A DNA stretch of 64,000 bases. Origin: Lachnospiraceae bacterium. GTDB taxonomy: Bacteria > Bacillota > Clostridia > Lachnospirales > Lachnospiraceae. This document shows, piece by piece, positions 25,145 through 35,312 of this stretch. The first letter of the stretch is position 1, and every line of letters begins with the position of its first letter. The translations under genes and the position numbers were made by a program. The stretch covers positions 86,694-150,693 of the forward strand of contig CABJBM010000018.1 of the NCBI GenBank assembly GCA_902363835.1, read 5' to 3'. The notes beneath the pieces are model-generated. The model searched no databases. It was not told the DNA's origin and saw only the letters and a list, made by a program, of their open reading frames with translations.

Positions 25145-27784
25145 TTAAGAAAGCTGTAAAAGCCTTTCCTTTACCTGATCCATCATCTGAGCATATTTCT
25201 CAAGCTTTGCCTTTTCCTCTTCGATCTTGGCTGCCGGAGCCTTGCTTACGAACTTCTCATTGCCAAGCATGCCTTTAACCCGGGCCAGCTCTTTGCTTAA
25301 ATGTTCTTCTTCTTTCTTTAACCGCTCAATTTCTTTTTCAATATCCACCAGCTCTGCAAAAGGCATGTAAATGACTGCCTGATGGATTACTGTGGATACC
25401 GCATCTTCTGCTATGCCGCTTTTATCCTTCTGCAAATATACTTCGCCGGCATAACCCAGTGTGGCAAAGAACACCTTGCTGTGCTCAAAAATATCAAGAA
25501 TTTCCTGATTCTCAGAAACAACATAAACCTTTGCCTTCCTGCTTGGGGGAACGTTCATGGATGTACGCACATTCCGGATCCCTCTTACAGCTTCCTTAAT
25601 AGTTTCAACCGCATGCTCTTCTGTTTCAAAGCTCCATGCTTCCCGGTACTCCGGCCACTTGGAAATCATGATTGACTCCTCTTCTTCCTGAAGGTTGCAG
25701 AAGATCTCCTCTGTGAGGAAGGGCATGTAAGGATGGAGAAGCTTTAAGGAGTTAATAAGCACTGTTTTTAAGGTCCAGATGGCAGCCGCCTTTGTCTTAT
25801 CCTCATCATCCCAAAGTCTTGGCTTTACCATCTCAATATACCAGTCACAGAATTCCTCCCAGATAAAGTCATAAACCTTTTGAAGGGCAATTCCCAGTTC
25901 ATATTTATCCAGGTTTTCCGTCACTTCCTTTGCAAGGGCATTCACCTTGGATAAAATCCATTTATCCCCAATGGTAAGTTCTGAAAGCTCTGCCTTTGCA
26001 TCCGGTGCTTTCTCAATATTCATCATAATGAAACGGGAAGCGTTCCATACTTTATTGGCAAAGTTTCTGCTGGCTTCCACACGCTCCCAGTAGAAACGCA
26101 TGTCATTGCCAGGGGCATTTCCGGTGATCAGGGTCATGCGCAGGGCATCGGCTCCGTACTTTTCAATGACCTCCAGGGGATCGATTCCGTTTCCTAAGGA
26201 TTTACTCATCTTACGGCCTTCGGAATCCCTTACCAGGCCATGCATCAGCACCGTGTGGAAGGGAAGCTTTCCAGTCTGCTCAATTCCGGAAAACACCATA
26301 CGGATTACCCAGAAAAAGATAATGTCATAGCCTGTAACCAGTACATCAGTAGGATAGAAATATTTTAAATCCTCTGTTTCCTCCGGCCAGCCCAAGGTGG
26401 AGAAGGGCCATAGAGCAGAGGAAAACCAGGTATCAAGCGTATCCTCATCCTGGGTTAAATGGGTTCCTCCGCATTTGGGACATACGGTTGGAACATCTTT
26501 TGATACGGTGATCTCCCCGCACTGGTCACAGTAATATGCCGGAATGCGGTGTCCCCACCAAAGCTGTCTGGAAATACACCAGTCATGGATATTTTCAAGC
26601 CAGTGAAGGTAACTCTTATCAAATCTCTCCGGAACAAATTTCAGCTCGCCTGTTTTTAAGGCCTCAATTGCCGGCTTTGCCATGTCTTCCATCTTGACGA
26701 ACCACTGCTGCTTTACCATAGGCTCTACGGTGGTTTTACAGCGGTCATGGATTCCTACTGCATGGGCATGGGGAGTCACCTTCACCAAAAGGCCCAGCTC
26801 CTCAAGGTCTTTTACAATGGCTTTTCTGGCCTCATAACGTTCCATTCCATGATATTTGCTGCCGGGAAGGTTGATGGTGGCATCGTCGTTCATGATGTTG
26901 ATTTCAGGCAGGCTGTGCCTCTTCCCTACCTCAAAGTCATTTGGGTCATGGGCAGGAGTGATTTTCACACAGCCGGTACCAAACTCCTTATCCACATAGG
27001 AATCAGCTACCACCGGTATTTCACGGCCTGTAAGGGGAAGCTCCAGCATCTTGCCGATTAAGTCCTGGTAGCGTTCATCTTCCGGATTGACTGCCACTGC
27101 AGTATCTCCAAGAAGGGTTTCCGGCCTGGTAGTTGCAATCTCCGCAAACCTGCCTTCCTCTCCTGCAATGGGATAATTGATGTGCCAGAAAAAGCCGTTC
27201 TGATCCTCATGCACTGCTTCCGCATCAGAAATAGAGGTCTGGCATAAGGGACACCAGTTTACAATACGGGAACCCTTGTAAATATAACCTTTTTCATAGA
27301 GGCGGACAAAAACCTCCTGTACGGCTTCGGAACAGCCTTCATCCATGGTAAAACGCTCTCTGTCCCAGTCAGCGGAAGAGCCCATCTTATGAAGCTGATT
27401 GATGATCCGTCCGCCGTATTCCTTTCTCCAGTCCCAGCATTTTTCCAGGAAACCATCCCTGCCCAGATCCTCTTTTTCAATCCCCTGTTTTTTTAAGCTT
27501 TCAATGACCTTGACTTCCGTAGCAATTGCCGCATGATCTGTTCCCGGCTGCCAAAGAGCCTCATAGCCCTGCATCCTCTTATAACGGATCAGAATATCCT
27601 GCATGGTATTGTCCAGGGCATGGCCCATATGAAGCTGCCCCGTAATATTAGGCGGCGGCATTACAATGGTAAAGGGCTTTTTATCCTTGTTTGGTTTTGC
27701 ATGAAAATACTTTTTATCCAGCCATTTCTCATAAAGCTTGCCTTCAATCCCTGACGGATTATAGGTCTTCTCTAATTCTTTCAT
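25145..27784 (-). CDS. valS: Valyl-tRNA synthetase
   Basis: About 879 residues, normal for ValS. HIGH-class motif [14 protein letters not shown] near residue 40 and KMSKS in [12 protein letters not shown]-terminal coiled coil ([26 protein letters not shown]) is typical of ValS. It charges tRNA-Val and edits misactivated threonine. Two ATGs are adjacent (27787, 27784); the second has better spacing from AAGGAG. The frame continues to 27961 but overlaps the T-box leader. Expression is controlled by the T-box at 27944-28277. Confidence 0.95.
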   Translation of the reverse strand: MKELEKTYNPSGIEGKLYEKWLDKKYFHAKPNKDKKPFTIVMPPPNITGQLHMGHALDNTMQDILIRYKRMQGYEALWQPGTDHAAIATEVKVIESLKKQGIEKEDLGRDGFLEKCWDWRKEYGGRIINQLHKMGSSADWDRERFTMDEGCSEAVQEVFVRLYEKGYIYKGSRIVNWCPLCQTSISDAEAVHEDQNGFFWHINYPIAGEEGRFAEIATTRPETLLGDTAVAVNPEDERYQDLIGKMLELPLTGREIPVVADSYVDKEFGTGCVKITPAHDPNDFEVGKRHSLPEINIMNDDATINLPGSKYHGMERYEARKAIVKDLEELGLLVKVTPHAHAVGIHDRCKTTVEPMVKQQWFVKMEDMAKPAIEALKTGELKFVPERFDKSYLHWLENIHDWCISRQLWWGHRIPAYYCDQCGEITVSKDVPTVCPKCGGTHLTQDEDTLDTWFSSALWPFSTLGWPEETEDLKYFYPTDVLVTGYDIIFFWVIRMVFSGIEQTGKLPFHTVLMHGLVRDSEGRKMSKSLGNGIDPLEVIEKYGADALRMTLITGNAPGNDMRFYWERVEASRNFANKVWNASRFIMMNIEKAPDAKAELSELTIGDKWILSKVNALAKEVTENLDKYELGIALQKVYDFIWEEFCDWYIEMVKPRLWDDEDKTKAAAIWTLKTVLINSLKLLHPYMPFLTEEIFCNLQEEEESIMISKWPEYREAWSFETEEHAVETIKEAVRGIRNVRTSMNVPPSRKAKVYVVSENQEILDIFEHSKVFFATLGYAGEVYLQKDKSGIAEDAVSTVIHQAVIYMPFAELVDIEKEIERLKKEEEHLSKELARVKGMLGNEKFVSKAPAAKIEEEKAKLEKYAQMMDQVKERLLQLS

Positions 27785-27828
27785 CATGTTCTCCTTCCTG
27801 CTGATCGCCGTGTATTCCGGACAAATCC

Positions 27829-27870
27829 TTGCCCCTTTACCGGGTGTAATGGAATGTCCAAAGGCGCTTA
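27829..27870 (-). repeat. Decayed dispersed-repeat copy between T-box and valS
   Basis: Minus strand GGACATTCCATTACACCCGG, then TAAAGGGGCAAGGA. It resembles the decayed copy before metN (shared TTACACCCG.TAAAG.GG) and sits in the same place, between a leader terminator and the ribosome site. Confidence 0.4.
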
Positions 27871-27943
27871 TCCTGTTTATATTGATTATCGCCATCCATA
27901 TGGAAGTGCTTTTTGATTCACGGGGCGTGATTTCCCATGAATT

Positions 27944-28277
27944 TAAAAAAGCCCTCTGCATCCTCAGGATGCAAAGGGCGAATCAACGCGGTACCACCTT
28001 TATTCATATGGCAGAACCTGCCATACCTTACAGGGCCTGTAACGCAGCCACGCGTGAAAGCTTACTGGATGTTTCAATTTCAGCCTTCCGGTTCTGAAGC
28101 TACCTTCCGCATACACTTCCTTAACCGCCTTTCAGCCGGTGGACGGTTTTCTCTTTCAGGGTTATAAGCGTACTCCTCTTCTTCTCTACCTTTTCCTTAT
28201 TTATGCCCATGGTCTTTGGGCGGTGCCTCCCTGTTTTATCGAACGTAAAATTATGTCCGCAGGGCGGTTTCTTATAC
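27944..28277 (-). promoter_or_regulatory. T-box leader RNA of valS
   Basis: The T-box sequence AAGGTGGTACCGCG lies at 28000-27987 on the minus strand. It is followed by the terminator GCCCTTTGCATCC / GGATGCAGAGGGC with a T6 run at 27950-27945. The long upstream part can fold into Stem I. Uncharged tRNA-Val is expected to stabilise the antiterminator. I could not fix the specifier codon with confidence. Confidence 0.93.
28194..28233 (-). repeat. Dispersed-repeat copy at the 5' end of the valS leader
   Basis: Minus strand CAGGGAGGCACCG, CCCAAAGACCATGGGC, then ATAAATAAGG. It follows the 52-bp repeat order (CAGGGATACC, GCCCA...TGGGC hairpin, purine-rich tail) and lies upstream of the T-box core, in valS orientation. 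Confidence 0.6.
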
Positions 28278-28283
28278 TTTGTA

Positions 28284-28312
28284 ATGATAGTGTTTTTTTA
28301 TTGATTTGTCAA
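28284..28312 (-). promoter_or_regulatory. valS promoter
   Basis: On the minus strand TTGACA (28312-28307), a 17-base spacer, and TATCAT (28289-28284). The -35 element overlaps the 3' end of the TPR gene at 28309. Confidence 0.8.
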
Positions 28313-29124
28313 GACATAATATTCCTGTATTCCTGTTTCCACTTCTGAATAAGCTCGCCGGCTCCCTGGAAGCGCTTAATGGGATCTTTTTGAAACAACC
28401 GTTCCAGCTCTTTAAGACTGTCCGCCTGGGCTGCCTGGGCTTCCGCTTTTTCCTTTTCTTTTTGGCATTCCTCTCTCAGCTCACTGGTAATGAGAGTCTG
28501 AAACCGTTCGTTTAGCACAAGACCAGGATTCCACTGGGACAGATGGCATATTCTCCTTAAAACCTCGCCGTTTTTCACCAGGTCAAAGGATTTCTGATAG
28601 GCCTGGCAGGCCTTGTCCGTCATAAACAGCCTGGCATAAGCCGCACCCAGATTATTGTAGATTTTAGCCTGAAAGGCGCCATCCGCCCGGTCTGCTTTTG
28701 GAAGGTCAAGAAGCTTCCTGTATTCAGCCACAGCCTTTCCATATTGCTTTCTGGAAAACAGGTAATCCGCCTTTGCCTTTAAGAATTCCGCAGCAGGCAT
28801 CCGGCGGTAAGCGGTTAAGCTCTGCCGGAACCGGCTGACCTCTGAAGCAGTATAGTAATCACATTCATTAAGAATCATGGAAAGAAGCTCATCCGGCTCC
28901 TCACCGCTTTGCTGCAGCTTTTCCAGTTTGGCGGCCAGAAAAGCCATATCCAGATCCTCTCTGATAAACTGGATCAGGGTGTTGTCCACAAATTGATCCA
29001 TTACAAGAAGGGGATTGTTATAGATGGCATAACAAAGCTCCTGGGAGGAAAACAAGCGGACCCCCAGGCCTTCAAAATAAAAAGGATGTTTGACCGGCTC
29101 TTGCCGGCAAAGAATCAGACTCAT
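28309..29124 (-). CDS. TPR-like helical protein of a conserved three-gene locus
   Basis: 271 residues, cytoplasmic. The middle has tetratricopeptide-like helices (FLKAKADYLFSRKQYGKAVAEYRKLLDLP, AKIYNNLGAAYARLFMTDKACQAYQKSFDLV). A charged coiled-coil tail follows (ECQKEKEKAEAQAAQADSLKELERLF). The ATG overlaps the stop of the actin-fold gene by 4 bases, so the two proteins are probably made together and may form a complex. No enzymatic motif is visible. Confidence 0.65.
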   Translation of the reverse strand: MSLILCRQEPVKHPFYFEGLGVRLFSSQELCYAIYNNPLLVMDQFVDNTLIQFIREDLDMAFLAAKLEKLQQSGEEPDELLSMILNECDYYTASEVSRFRQSLTAYRRMPAAEFLKAKADYLFSRKQYGKAVAEYRKLLDLPKADRADGAFQAKIYNNLGAAYARLFMTDKACQAYQKSFDLVKNGEVLRRICHLSQWNPGLVLNERFQTLITSELREECQKEKEKAEAQAAQADSLKELERLFQKDPIKRFQGAGELIQKWKQEYRNIMS

Positions 29125-30344
29125 AGCATAACCTCTTGTCTTATTACAGCCTCTGTAGCCGGGAACAATTCACCAAAGCCCTTGTCCTTCAGTACCACTG
29201 CCATTGTTTTTTCATCCAGAAACCCAAAGCTGATTCCAATGCGCAGGGTCCTGTCCTGCCGGCCTGGAAATCCCTCCAGCGGGATCTTTACCAGCCGTTT
29301 CTGCTTGGGATCCATGGGCGTTACCATAAATTCCACGTAATCCTGATGATCCACAATTAAATCAACGCTGCTCTTTGCCTCATACCAGCTGTCTCCGGCA
29401 GCCGCTACCACCAGCTGGCTTTCCCGTTCCTTGTGAAGCACCCGCATGGAAACAGTGGAATGAAGACGGCCCTGGCAAATGCAGGTAAAAGGGTATGCAC
29501 TCTTCTCCTGAAGATAATCCATTCCCTTAAAAGCCGCGCCCCTGGCAAACAGCTCCGGTTCCATATAAACCTTCCGGCGGGTGCAGAGTATCTTCATGGA
29601 ATCTGATGCCCAGTCGTGGCGTTCAAAGCCTTTTCCAGTCAGAAATATGGAGGAAAACAATTTCTTCTGCAGCAGCCGTTCAGCACAGGAGCTTAAGATT
29701 TTATCCGCCAGCTTTTCCCCGGAAGGAGTGCCCAGAATATCCAGATTAAAGCTTTCCTCCAAAGCCTCATTCTCCGCGATCACCACCATCTTCCGAAGGC
29801 CTCTCTGGACCTTTAGTTCATGGTAGTGAAACGCATCCTCAGATAAGTCAAACACCCCCACCTGATTGCTCCAAACCTCTTTTTTCTGGCTGAGAGCATA
29901 ATATACAAAGCTTTCCGTATGGCTTATGATATGCACCCGTTCTCTTGGGATCTCCATGTAATCCGCACAGTACATCAGGGCATCCATGAGCTTTCCATCC
30001 ACCTTCTGCATGGTGATCACCAGCTGCTTTACCTCGTCGCAGAAAAACTCCTCCATGGGAAGCTTTAATATTTTCTTTAAAAACATTTTTAAAAGGTCAA
30101 GACCTTCGTATTTGGTTCCGCCCAGGGTCGCGGTCCCTTCTTTCCTAACCATTTTTATCAGCTTGTCTACAATAATGCCTTCGCCTACAAGGGTATAAGC
30201 ATAAGCCTCCTCCCCTACAAACCAGGCATCTTCATCCTTTTTCCTGCAGATCACTGTAGGAATACACCATGATTGTTCCCTGTCATGGCAGCATATGCGG
30301 GTATAGGCATCGCAAAGGTCAAGCCCTATTATCAGTCCGTCCAT
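29121..30344 (-). CDS. DUF5716-like actin/Hsp70-fold protein
   Basis: 407 residues. The N-terminus LIIGLDLCDAYTRICC resembles the phosphate-1 loop of the actin/Hsp70 superfamily (IGxDLG). VGVFDLSEDAFHYHEL at about residue 160 resembles phosphate-2 (DLGGGTFD), and IFLTGKGF the adenosine site. The glycines of these loops are partly lost, so ATP turnover is doubtful. I recall this as DUF5716, common in Lachnospiraceae. It lies between the 1190-aa protein (16-base gap) and the TPR protein (4-base overlap). Function is unknown. Confidence 0.65.
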   Translation of the reverse strand: MDGLIIGLDLCDAYTRICCHDREQSWCIPTVICRKKDEDAWFVGEEAYAYTLVGEGIIVDKLIKMVRKEGTATLGGTKYEGLDLLKMFLKKILKLPMEEFFCDEVKQLVITMQKVDGKLMDALMYCADYMEIPRERVHIISHTESFVYYALSQKKEVWSNQVGVFDLSEDAFHYHELKVQRGLRKMVVIAENEALEESFNLDILGTPSGEKLADKILSSCAERLLQKKLFSSIFLTGKGFERHDWASDSMKILCTRRKVYMEPELFARGAAFKGMDYLQEKSAYPFTCICQGRLHSTVSMRVLHKERESQLVVAAAGDSWYEAKSSVDLIVDHQDYVEFMVTPMDPKQKRLVKIPLEGFPGRQDRTLRIGISFGFLDEKTMAVVLKDKGFGELFPATEAVIRQEVML

Positions 30345-30360
30345 TGACAGCCCCCTTATC

Positions 30361-33300
30361 TTACATCAGTGGAAATAATTCTTCTGCAGCAGCATTCTTT
30401 TTTAAATACTCCTGCATCCGTTTTTTCAGCCCGTTTTCATCCTTTAAGCTTAAGGACAGGCTCATTTCGTTTAAGCAGGCAAACCTGCTGTCCGAGGTTT
30501 CCCGGGATTCCCCGGCATCGCAGCTGACACTGCCCTCTTTTTTCACGACCCATTCTTCTTCTGCCAGCTCTCTCACCTGATATTCCATGATCTCGCCTTC
30601 AAACAATATCTTCTGCTTGACGAAAACTCCCTGGTACATCCGCGGAATATCCTCGCTGTGAAATTCTTCTTCATCAGGAAGGATCCTGACCTGAAGCTCC
30701 ACTTTGGAATCCCGGTCTGTGCAGTACTGGATCATGGCTTTGTCCATAATATCCTCAGGCATTGGGACATATTTTGCAAGATCCTTAAAATACGGGAACA
30801 CAAAGCCCTCATCCAGAAGGGAGAAAACCGTATTTTGGCAAAGCTTCTGCTGCTGTTCATCAAGAGCAGGAAGCCTGGAATAATATTTTGTTATTGCCAG
30901 CAGATAAATGGTAGGAAGCCGGCCTTTTAAGGAAGCCGCCTGAACCGTTCCCTCCAGATAATCGAAAACCTTTTCCTCCGGCTCCTTATCCTCCATAAAG
31001 TACTCCGTGCACTTCATGGTAAAATAAGCCTTTACAATCATGTCACCGGTTTCCTTACGGCTTCTGTAAAGGCTGAACACCTTGTCAAGCTTTGAGCTGC
31101 ATCCGGAAAACATCATCTGGGCTGTCAGGCGTTCTTCTAAATCGTAAGTTTCCACATGTTCGGAAACGCCCTTCATAAGCACGCGATACATCTGATCCGT
31201 CAGGCCGTTAAAATGCTCGCACAAATAATCAAGGATCACGCCGTCACTTTTTCCATCTTTAAAAACATCGTAAGCCAGATGTAAAAGCAAGGGGTCTTCG
31301 TCAAACAGATTCTTAAGTATCATTTTTGAGCACAGCTGGTAAAGCCGGTCCGTTCCAATCCCTTCACTGCCGAATTCCCGGATCATTAAGAACGCCTCTT
31401 CCATGTAATTGTTATGGATGAGAGTGTTGCAGACGCTTATCCGCTCCTCCTTGGAAAGAACCTTTTTATCCAGTTTAAGCAGAAATCCGGCACCTTCTCC
31501 CCCTTCTTCCCTGGAAGCGGCCTGTCTTTGGTAAAATTCGATGACCCTGGAAAGAAGGAGCTTCTGATAAAGGGGGCGCAGCTTTTTATCTTCCAAAGTT
31601 CCTTCTAAAATCTTCACCTCTTCCACGTTAGAGGCTCCGTTATCCAGAACCCGTTCACATGCCCGAAGCCGGAGCATGGAATGCTCCGGATACACTTCAA
31701 AACACCGTTCTTCCAGTTCCGGGCGGTCCATGACCGGCTCTTTTTTATAGGGAATTCCGGCGTATCGGTTGCCAAAAGCATCCTGGAAAAGCAAGATGCT
31801 GTGCTCCGAAAACAGAGGCACATAGGCAACACCGTCTTCAAGGAGAAAGGCATCCTCCTCTGTCATCTCCTCATAACACACAATGACGTACTTCATCTTC
31901 TTATTACTGCACTCCACCCGATAAGACCGGAGAATGGAGGGCAGTACCGTTGCCATAGGAAGATCAATCACATCCTTTAATATCATCCGCTGGTAAATCC
32001 CGGCCAGTTGTTTATCAATCCGGGATTCAAACAGCTGCTCAGTAGCAAACTTTTCTATGGTCCGTTCATAGGCCTGGTAAAGAGGATCCCCAGGCTCCAG
32101 ATAAACCAGAACGTTTTTATAAAGAACTGCTCTGCTGTGAAGATCCAGCTCATTTCCTCCATAGGAAAAATAAAGGAGCACTTCCTTTGGAAGGAGATAG
32201 CAGTAATCTCCCGGCAAAGCATACAGATAATATTCATACAGCCGCGTCAGGCTGATCCCTGCCTTAACTCCTTTTTCGTACCAGGCAAAAGCTTCCGCCA
32301 TGCGGCATTCCCCTTTGATCAGCAGGGCACAGATGGCCTCAAGCACTTCTTTTATGGGGTATTCCTCATAAAGCTTCACCAGCATCCGGTATTGAAGCCG
32401 GTTAAAATGCTTTGCAGTCAGGGTGAGCCTGGATATAACAACAGCCAGCTTTTTATCCACAAGCCCTTTTCCTGCACAGTGGTAGAGGATCTGAAGCTCC
32501 ATGGGTCCAATGGCCCTTATGGCTTCAGCCCCATGATTTAATACCCTGCAGCCCCAGACATAGAAAAACGGGCTTCTAACGCCCATATGAAACTGTTTCT
32601 TCATCACGGAAAGCAGGGCCGGCAGATTCTCAAACAGCCTGTTATCCAGCTTTAGAAGCAGCAAAAAAAGCCAGAAGAGCCTTCTGTCTTCTTCCAGATA
32701 TTTTTTCATGAGGCGGATTAAGGATTCCTTCTGGTACTCATCCGGCTGCACCTTTAACCGCAAGAACTGGTAATAGCAGTAAAGCTCCTTTTTTTCCTGG
32801 CGGTCCTTAAGGATCTCATCCCTGCACTCATCAAGGAGCAGGGCAGCCTTGGAAGGATTTCCCTGCCCAAGGAACAGCTCTGTCCTGAATAGCTTAAGAA
32901 GGCCGCTCTCTCCCTTCATCAGCTCGATCTCATCAAGGGCCTTTTCCATCTCATCGTAAAGAATATTTAAATCCTTGCACCCGTACTCCTCTTCCAGGCG
33001 GAGCCTGAGAAACCGGCCAAAAGCTTCTTTTGCAAAAGCATTTTCAGCGGATATTCCCCCACCCGGGTTATTGACCGCCATAACAGGAATGACAAAACGA
33101 TCCTCAATCCCGGTTATAAGGATTCTTCCGGAATTTTCTCCCTGATGCATGCGTTCCGGATGAACCTGGAAAGGCACCATGCATTCCTCTTCTTCAAAAT
33201 CTTGTTCCCCAAGGTTTTTCCTGGGCAACTCTATAAAATCACAGTCCGTTGTAACCTCCAGGTTCACATAGCCCCAGTTGCTGCGCTTAATGACCACCCA

Positions 33301-33933
33301 GTCCGTCACAACCTCTTCCAATTCTCCATATCTCCGCTCCCCGGTTTCCGCACATAATTCAACCGGCTTTTTCACCTTTAAAGCGGTTAAAAACTCTTCC
33401 AGTTCCTTTCTTCTGTCAGGCCTTCCCTTTAATCCGTCATAGATTGCCCTTACATGAAGGTCCTGCATAAAGGGAGCCGTAACAAAATCCCGGTACTCAA
33501 ACAAACGAAGAGCCGTATCCATATCTTTTTTTGCAGTATCTGCAAAATCCTCTGCTGTCTTTAAATCACTCAGCGCTTTTCCTGACGTACTCAGTTCCAC
33601 GCAAAAAGAATAAGGGACTTCTCTCTCGCCGCCATTGGTAACCAGATAAAAAGAGCCCTTAATCACATCTCCATCTTCCAGAAAACTGCTGTTTATCTCA
33701 TAGACCAGATGGTTATATGTTCCGCCAAACGCTCCGCTTATGAGCCTGACGCGGAAGTTAGACGAATATGCAAGTCCTTTTATATGCAGATTGTTCTCAC
33801 TGGTGACGACAAGTTCCCGCCTGGTGGCTCCGCCTGAACGTACCACATCATCAATTTCCCCTGGTGTCACCTTAATCTTTGGAATCTCTGAATCAATGAT
33901 GCCTTTTGCCAGCCTGTTGATCCGTTCTCTCAT
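30361..33933 (-). CDS. DUF5717-like 1190-residue protein
   Basis: No signal peptide or membrane segment. An N-terminal ~110-residue beta domain (ELVVTSENNLHIKGLAYSSNFRVRL...GSFYLVTNGGEREVPYSF) and a second beta domain near residues 215-290 (WGYVNLEVTTDCDFIELPRK...GRILITGIEDRFVIPVMAV) resemble Ig-like folds. The remaining ~900 residues look like a helical solenoid with repeated Leu/Tyr-rich helices. I recall DUF5717 as its family. It is first in the three-gene operon with the actin-fold and TPR proteins. A scaffold role is inference only. Confidence 0.65.
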   Translation of the reverse strand: MRERINRLAKGIIDSEIPKIKVTPGEIDDVVRSGGATRRELVVTSENNLHIKGLAYSSNFRVRLISGAFGGTYNHLVYEINSSFLEDGDVIKGSFYLVTNGGEREVPYSFCVELSTSGKALSDLKTAEDFADTAKKDMDTALRLFEYRDFVTAPFMQDLHVRAIYDGLKGRPDRRKELEEFLTALKVKKPVELCAETGERRYGELEEVVTDWVVIKRSNWGYVNLEVTTDCDFIELPRKNLGEQDFEEEECMVPFQVHPERMHQGENSGRILITGIEDRFVIPVMAVNNPGGGISAENAFAKEAFGRFLRLRLEEEYGCKDLNILYDEMEKALDEIELMKGESGLLKLFRTELFLGQGNPSKAALLLDECRDEILKDRQEKKELYCYYQFLRLKVQPDEYQKESLIRLMKKYLEEDRRLFWLFLLLLKLDNRLFENLPALLSVMKKQFHMGVRSPFFYVWGCRVLNHGAEAIRAIGPMELQILYHCAGKGLVDKKLAVVISRLTLTAKHFNRLQYRMLVKLYEEYPIKEVLEAICALLIKGECRMAEAFAWYEKGVKAGISLTRLYEYYLYALPGDYCYLLPKEVLLYFSYGGNELDLHSRAVLYKNVLVYLEPGDPLYQAYERTIEKFATEQLFESRIDKQLAGIYQRMILKDVIDLPMATVLPSILRSYRVECSNKKMKYVIVCYEEMTEEDAFLLEDGVAYVPLFSEHSILLFQDAFGNRYAGIPYKKEPVMDRPELEERCFEVYPEHSMLRLRACERVLDNGASNVEEVKILEGTLEDKKLRPLYQKLLLSRVIEFYQRQAASREEGGEGAGFLLKLDKKVLSKEERISVCNTLIHNNYMEEAFLMIREFGSEGIGTDRLYQLCSKMILKNLFDEDPLLLHLAYDVFKDGKSDGVILDYLCEHFNGLTDQMYRVLMKGVSEHVETYDLEERLTAQMMFSGCSSKLDKVFSLYRSRKETGDMIVKAYFTMKCTEYFMEDKEPEEKVFDYLEGTVQAASLKGRLPTIYLLAITKYYSRLPALDEQQQKLCQNTVFSLLDEGFVFPYFKDLAKYVPMPEDIMDKAMIQYCTDRDSKVELQVRILPDEEEFHSEDIPRMYQGVFVKQKILFEGEIMEYQVRELAEEEWVVKKEGSVSCDAGESRETSDSRFACLNEMSLSLSLKDENGLKKRMQEYLKKNAAAEELFPLM

Positions 33934-34012
33934 AGTACCACCTGTATCTTTAACTTCCTTATCTTATTAGCTTGTTTGAATTCAATTACTCTATATTCTA
34001 ACATATTTTCTA

Positions 34013-34041
34013 TTGATTTAAAACCCTAAAATTGGTATGAT
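34013..34041 (+). promoter_or_regulatory. Promoter of the malic enzyme gene
   Basis: TTGATT (34013-34018), a 17-base spacer and TATGAT (34036-34041), ending 33 bases before the ATG. Confidence 0.65.
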
Positions 34042-34074
34042 AAAATAAAAACTGTGAAAAAAGGACGAACGATC

Positions 34075-35229
34075 ATGACAATCAATGAAAAAGCTTTATT
34101 GCTCCATGAAGAATGGAGGGGGAAACTGGAAATCACTTCCAAAGCAAAGGTAAAAAGCAGGGAAGATCTGGCTCTTGCTTACACTCCGGGTGTGGCGGAA
34201 CCCTGCAAGGTCATTGCCAAAAATCCGGAAGCAGCCTATCAGTATACGATCAAATCCAACACCATTGCCGTTATTTCTGACGGAAGTGCTGTTCTTGGAC
34301 TTGGCAACATCGGTCCTCTGGCCGCCATGCCGGTGATGGAAGGAAAAGCAGTGCTGTTTAAGGAGTTTGGTGGAATTAATGCAATCCCCATCTGTCTGGA
34401 TACCCAGGACACGGAAGAGATCATTAAAACCATAGTAAATATTGCTCCTGCTTTTGGCGGGATCAATTTGGAGGACATCTCTGCTCCCCGTTGTTTTGAA
34501 ATCGAAGAACGGTTAAAAGAACTTCTTGACATCCCCGTATTCCATGACGACCAGCACGGAACGGCGATTGTGGTTCTTGCCGGCATTATAAACGCTTTAA
34601 AGGTGACCGGAAAAACAAAGGAAGAATGCAAAGTGGTGGTAAACGGTGCCGGCTCCGCCGGAATCGCCATTACAAAGCTGCTTTTTAGCTACGGCTTCCT
34701 CCATGTCACCATGTGCGACCGTGTGGGGATTCTGGCAAAGGGCATGGAAGGCTTAAACTGGATGCAGGAGAAAATGGTGGAAGTGACAAACCTGGAGGGA
34801 AAACAAGGTTCTCTTGCAGATGCCATGAAAGGTACCGATATTTTTGTAGGAGTATCGGCCCCGGGAATCGTCACAGAAGAAATGGTCGCTTCCATGAATT
34901 CTGATGCCATCCTGTTTGCCATGGCAAACCCGGTTCCGGAAATCATGCCTGACCTTGCAAAAGCAGCCGGCGCAAAAGTGGTGGGAACCGGAAGATCGGA
35001 TTTCCCAAACCAGGTCAATAATGTAGTTGTGTTCCCAGGTATCTTTAAAGGTGCATTAGAAGGAAGGGCTGCCGCCATTACGGAAGAAATGAAGCTTGTT
35101 GCCGCCACGGCTATCGCTGACCTTGTAGCGCCTTCAGAACTGAACGAGAACAATATCCTGCCTGAAGCCTTTGATCCCCGGGTTGCGGCCGCTGTCAGCC
35201 AGGCGGTCAAAGACCATATCCGGCAGTAA
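34075..35229 (+). CDS. Malic enzyme (oxaloacetate-decarboxylating malate dehydrogenase)
   Basis: 384 residues, the length of the short bacterial malic enzymes. The ATG at 34075 follows AAAAGGA; a GTG at 34054 is an alternative without a site. Motifs: LALAYTPGVAEPC near the N-terminus, VFHDDQHGTAIV (metal/substrate), VNGAGSAGIAI (nucleotide-binding Rossmann loop) and FAMANPVPEI. It converts malate to pyruvate and CO2 with NAD(P)H formation. It is monocistronic between divergent DUF5717 and the repeat array. Confidence 0.93.
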   Translation: MTINEKALLLHEEWRGKLEITSKAKVKSREDLALAYTPGVAEPCKVIAKNPEAAYQYTIKSNTIAVISDGSAVLGLGNIGPLAAMPVMEGKAVLFKEFGGINAIPICLDTQDTEEIIKTIVNIAPAFGGINLEDISAPRCFEIEERLKELLDIPVFHDDQHGTAIVVLAGIINALKVTGKTKEECKVVVNGAGSAGIAITKLLFSYGFLHVTMCDRVGILAKGMEGLNWMQEKMVEVTNLEGKQGSLADAMKGTDIFVGVSAPGIVTEEMVASMNSDAILFAMANPVPEIMPDLAKAAGAKVVGTGRSDFPNQVNNVVVFPGIFKGALEGRAAAITEEMKLVAATAIADLVAPSELNENNILPEAFDPRVAAAVSQAVKDHIRQ

Positions 35230-35312
35230 AAATATGAAGGATCCGGTTGAAAGCTGCTTTCACCATCCCTGAATTTACAGCGCAGTAAGCGCATCCCTGG
35301 GGGGAATCTCCT

